Shown: positions 33,127 through 35,741 of the stretch, piece after piece
Layout of the letters: the number at the start of each line of letters is the position of its first letter
Numbering within the stretch: the stretch's first letter is position 1
Source: Methanobacteriaceae archaeon
Lineage (GTDB): Archaea; Methanobacteriota; Methanobacteria; Methanobacteriales; Methanobacteriaceae
Assembly: GCA_023249725.1 (NCBI GenBank)
Contig: JAHFBZ010000014.1
Span: 1 to 35,741 of the forward strand
DNA length: 35,741 nt
Direction of reading: 5' to 3'
The notes under the pieces: generated by a model
Databases searched by the model: none
The model's input: only the letters and a program-made list of their open reading frames with translations
Told to the model about the DNA's origin: nothing
Translations under genes and position numbers: made by a program

Positions 33127-35499
33127 CTAATCAATGAGTTTCTTTTCTTCAGGAACTTTGAATCTTTTTAGCTCTCCCTCAACAACTTTTTTAATGGTTT
33201 TTGCAATTTTTTTCCCAATTCCATCTACTTTCTGAAGATCATCTTCAGTGGCATTGATTATTTTTTTGATAGAGCCAAATTCTTCAAGAAGTTTACGGGC
33301 ATTAACTGGCCCTACATTAGGTAAGGATTCCACAATAAAAAGTTGTTGTTCTAAAAATGTTAATGGTTTTTTTTCTGTTCGTACTTGAACTGGTGGTCTG
33401 TTCTGGCCCTGCTCCCGAATAGCAATACGCCTTAGCATAGCAGCAGTATCATCTGGTGAACGAGTGGGAATTATTGGTATTCCAAAATCAATAGCTATAG
33501 CCGATAAAGCTCCCCGAATAGCATTGGGATTCATAAATCCCGAATAAAGGTTATCCCCTTCTAATATGAGTACAGGCTTTTTAAATTCTCCCACCATCTC
33601 TTTTGCCTGTTTATATAATCTTTTATCTGCAATAGAACTTATAAAATCGGAGGCAGTTTTTCTCTCTATTCCTACCTCATCTGTTATTTGATAATCTGCC
33701 ACAGCCATAGTTTTAATTTCAATATCCACCCCTAATTTTATCAATTCTCTTAAAACATGTGAATTTCCTTCTCTAGAATCAGCATATATTAATGGCTTAA
33801 GAGATTGAGTGGATTTTAAAGGTATTTTAGGAGGAACATCCTCAATATTTCCATCATTATTTAAGGCTTCAGTTTTTTCTAGTTCTAAATTCACGATCTT
33901 AGAATTATTTTTAGTATTATCATTTTCGTCAGTTTGCAATGAATTCAATGAAGCAGAATTTTCAGGGAAAGGTTTTATTTTTAGATTGCTTAAAGCTGAA
34001 GCATCTCCTAATTGTTCCTTCATTTTTTTCTCTTTATGAATACTTGACCAGTAATATCCTTCGTCCCTAGTCCCTTTGGTAATAAGAACTTTCATTTTAC
34101 CAGTATTTTTCCTCCCAGTACGTCCCCTTCGCTGTATCATTCTAATTTCTGAAGGAACAGGTTCATAAAGCACCACTAGATCTACTGCCGGTATGTCAAT
34201 ACCTTCTTCGGCCACACTGGTTGATAGTAAAACATCATAGGTGCCCATTCTAAAAGATTTAATAATTTGTTTTTGCTCTTTTTGGGTAAGACCCTTCTCA
34301 CCATTACTTTTTCCCTGCCCAAAGAATTTAACAGCATTAATATTTTCTTTTTCGCAACATTGGTAAATCTGTTCTAATGTATCACGATATTGGGTAAATA
34401 CAATTACCTTTGATTTATTTTTTAGTTCCTTTTGAAGAATTTTTATAAGCTTATTTAATTTAGGGTGTTCTACTCCCATTTCATATGCTTTTTTGGTGAG
34501 AATCATGGCCGGAGCAAAATCTGCATCCACAAGTAATCCTTTGGCGGCTTTAGTATTCTTTTTCCCCAGCCTGATGAAATAATGCTGTAATGTACTAATT
34601 CCCTGGGTTTCCAAAAGTTCTAGTGCATGTTGCACATTTATGGAGGCAGCAATCAATGAAATAGCCCGGAAACACTCTTTGGGTGGAGTAGTACTGCGAC
34701 CAATACGGTTTTGAACTTTTCCACGGGCCATTAATAGATCTTTTTTGCCTACGGAAATGGTAGGCAGTACTTCAATACTCTTGAGTAATTTTAAACGCTG
34801 TTTAAGGGCCTTATTTAAATGTTCTTTTATCCTTTTTTGTTCTTCTCCCATTTCCACACTTACCCATTCCACTTCAATGGGATTGAAGTAAGGTGATACA
34901 TCAGGATCTTCTTCATTTTTAATAATTACTTCCTGAATGAAGAGATTTTCACAAACACATTTTATTTTATCTTTATCAGAACCAGGAGACGCGGTTAAAC
35001 CTAAAATCAGTGGAGCTTGGGCTGCTTGAAAATAGCGAGAGGCAAGGTATACATATGCATATGATCCCACACCCCGGTGGCATTCATCAAATACCATTAA
35101 AGAAACATCTTTTAAGGAGTATCGATTATTAATAAGGTCTGATTCTACTGTTTGTGGTGTTGCACAGATTATTTGAGATTCATCCCACCTTTTTGCCCTT
35201 TCTTCTGGTTTTATGGCTCCCGTAATAGATGTGGAACTAACAGTTAAGAACTCCCGGAAGCTTTCCTCATGCTGGACTACCAGTGGTTTACTAGGGGCCA
35301 CTACCAGTACTTTGGAGTTAGGGATCTTTTCCAGCCTATCCGCGGCCACTAAAGCAGCCACAATAGTTTTCCCTAGGGCCGTGGGGGCCACTATCATAGT
35401 ATTTCCTTTTTTTAAAACATCTGCAGCTAGCAATTGTTGATAAAGACGGGCCTCAACCTTGTTAGGATGGACAAGGAGATGGCTGATATACTTTTCCAT
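33127..35499 (-). CDS. hef: Hef: fork-structure helicase/nuclease (FANCM/XPF-like)
   Basis: The 790-residue protein processes stalled forks. The N-terminal SF2 helicase has APTALGKTIVAA (Walker A, about 38-49), VFDECHRG (DECH box), GLTASPGS and, near 450, GRTGRKNTGK. A variable acidic linker (about 515-560) leads to an ERCC4 nuclease domain with YADSREG and the catalytic ERKTASDF, then tandem helix-hairpin-helix motifs (LPNVGPVNARKLLEEFGS; VDGIGKKIAKTIKK). Both helicase and nuclease motifs are intact. ATG 35499 has no clear ribosome binding site, so it may be leaderless. It is homologous to Pyrococcus Hef by domain order. Confidence 0.95.
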   Translation of the reverse strand: MEKYISHLLVHPNKVEARLYQQLLAADVLKKGNTMIVAPTALGKTIVAALVAADRLEKIPNSKVLVVAPSKPLVVQHEESFREFLTVSSTSITGAIKPEERAKRWDESQIICATPQTVESDLINNRYSLKDVSLMVFDECHRGVGSYAYVYLASRYFQAAQAPLILGLTASPGSDKDKIKCVCENLFIQEVIIKNEEDPDVSPYFNPIEVEWVSVEMGEEQKRIKEHLNKALKQRLKLLKSIEVLPTISVGKKDLLMARGKVQNRIGRSTTPPKECFRAISLIAASINVQHALELLETQGISTLQHYFIRLGKKNTKAAKGLLVDADFAPAMILTKKAYEMGVEHPKLNKLIKILQKELKNKSKVIVFTQYRDTLEQIYQCCEKENINAVKFFGQGKSNGEKGLTQKEQKQIIKSFRMGTYDVLLSTSVAEEGIDIPAVDLVVLYEPVPSEIRMIQRRGRTGRKNTGKMKVLITKGTRDEGYYWSSIHKEKKMKEQLGDASALSNLKIKPFPENSASLNSLQTDENDNTKNNSKIVNLELEKTEALNNDGNIEDVPPKIPLKSTQSLKPLIYADSREGNSHVLRELIKLGVDIEIKTMAVADYQITDEVGIERKTASDFISSIADKRLYKQAKEMVGEFKKPVLILEGDNLYSGFMNPNAIRGALSAIAIDFGIPIIPTRSPDDTAAMLRRIAIREQGQNRPPVQVRTEKKPLTFLEQQLFIVESLPNVGPVNARKLLEEFGSIKKIINATEDDLQKVDGIGKKIAKTIKKVVEGELKRFKVPEEKKLID

Positions 35500-35741
35500 G
35501 ATTTTTATATTAAAAAGGAAACATATAAAAAATGTGTTTTTGAAAATTAGAATTCACCCAAAAGATAAAATTTTGGAAATTTTTTTAAAGAATTTAAAGT
35601 ATTATAAGGGGGTTGTAAAGTTTAGGGGGTGTTGGAACTTTTGAAAAAAATATTTGAAAATATTATTTTCTGGATTTTAATGGAGTCTAATTCAAAATTA
35701 GCCTAGTTAAATATAAGTATTAGGTGAGAGTAGATATATTA
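35500..35741. other. Region upstream of hef, window end
   Basis: No gene recognised. Two G5 tracts (35608-35612 and 35625-35629) stand out in A/T-rich DNA and may belong to a gene or signal beyond the window. Confidence 0.3.

Noticed and set aside
35608-35634. Two G5 tracts resembling part of a G-quadruplex
   Set aside because: Only two long G tracts are present; four are needed for an intramolecular quadruplex.
35641-35706. 21-codon TTG ORF after GGGGGTG near the window end
   Set aside because: Too short, the sequence after the first residues is unremarkable and no coupling to a neighbour is visible.

Overview
The window is AT-rich archaeal DNA from a methanogen, most likely a mesophilic member of Methanobacteriales (Methanobacterium-like). 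Supporting signs are methanogenesis marker protein 11, a CfbA/CbiX(S) chelatase, archaeal replication proteins (RadA, multi-OB RPA, PolD small subunit, Orc1/Cdc6, Hef), ribosome binding sites of the GGTGA/GGAGG type, several TTG/GTG starts and poly-T terminators. From memory, the gene order also resembles the stretch of Methanothermobacter thermautotrophicus that runs from radA to hef. I see no insertion sequence, prophage, CRISPR array, tRNA or rRNA.

Layout. 1-2614: the N-terminus of radA and a six-OB-fold RPA, both on minus. 3346-8376: a plus-strand biosynthetic run of leuC, leuD, leuB (leucine), a SufS-type cysteine desulfurase, a 27-residue membrane microprotein and ribH (riboflavin/F420 precursor). 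8669-9601: methanogenesis marker 11, with a hairpin in its leader. 9720-11453: a GpgS-like glycosyltransferase fused to membrane segments and an outer domain (minus). 11985-14387: a double-domain PurE and a UbiD-family decarboxylase, probably the archaeal mevalonate-pathway enzyme. 14499-17624 (minus): thiL-amrS, then a DUF35 gene overlapping cfbA. 18222-22143: three membrane-anchored, N-glycosylation-sequon-rich surface proteins, with cobJ (fused to a Cys-rich domain) among them. 22508-24816: PolD small subunit and fuculose-phosphate aldolase. 24999-27583 (minus): UPF0147, cbiG and cbiB. 27756-28238: DUF2299.

28397-29396 is a convincing chromosomal replication origin. Five ORB-like elements in one orientation and five in the other flank an almost pure A/T core of about 440 bp, and orc1/cdc6 lies directly beside it (29625-30773). 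Beyond it lie pyrB, trmI and hef on minus.

Themes. Five replication or repair genes lie within 35 kb of the origin. Four tetrapyrrole/cobamide genes (cfbA, cobJ, cbiG, cbiB) are interspersed. Two likely isoprenoid-pathway genes lie within 5 kb of each other. The least explained items are the sequon-rich Cys proteins, the GpgS-like fusion, the microprotein after the cysteine desulfurase, the leader hairpin of marker 11 and the duplicated promoter element between cbiB and DUF2299. I found no clearly new multi-gene system. All functions are inferred by reading the sequence; no searches were run.
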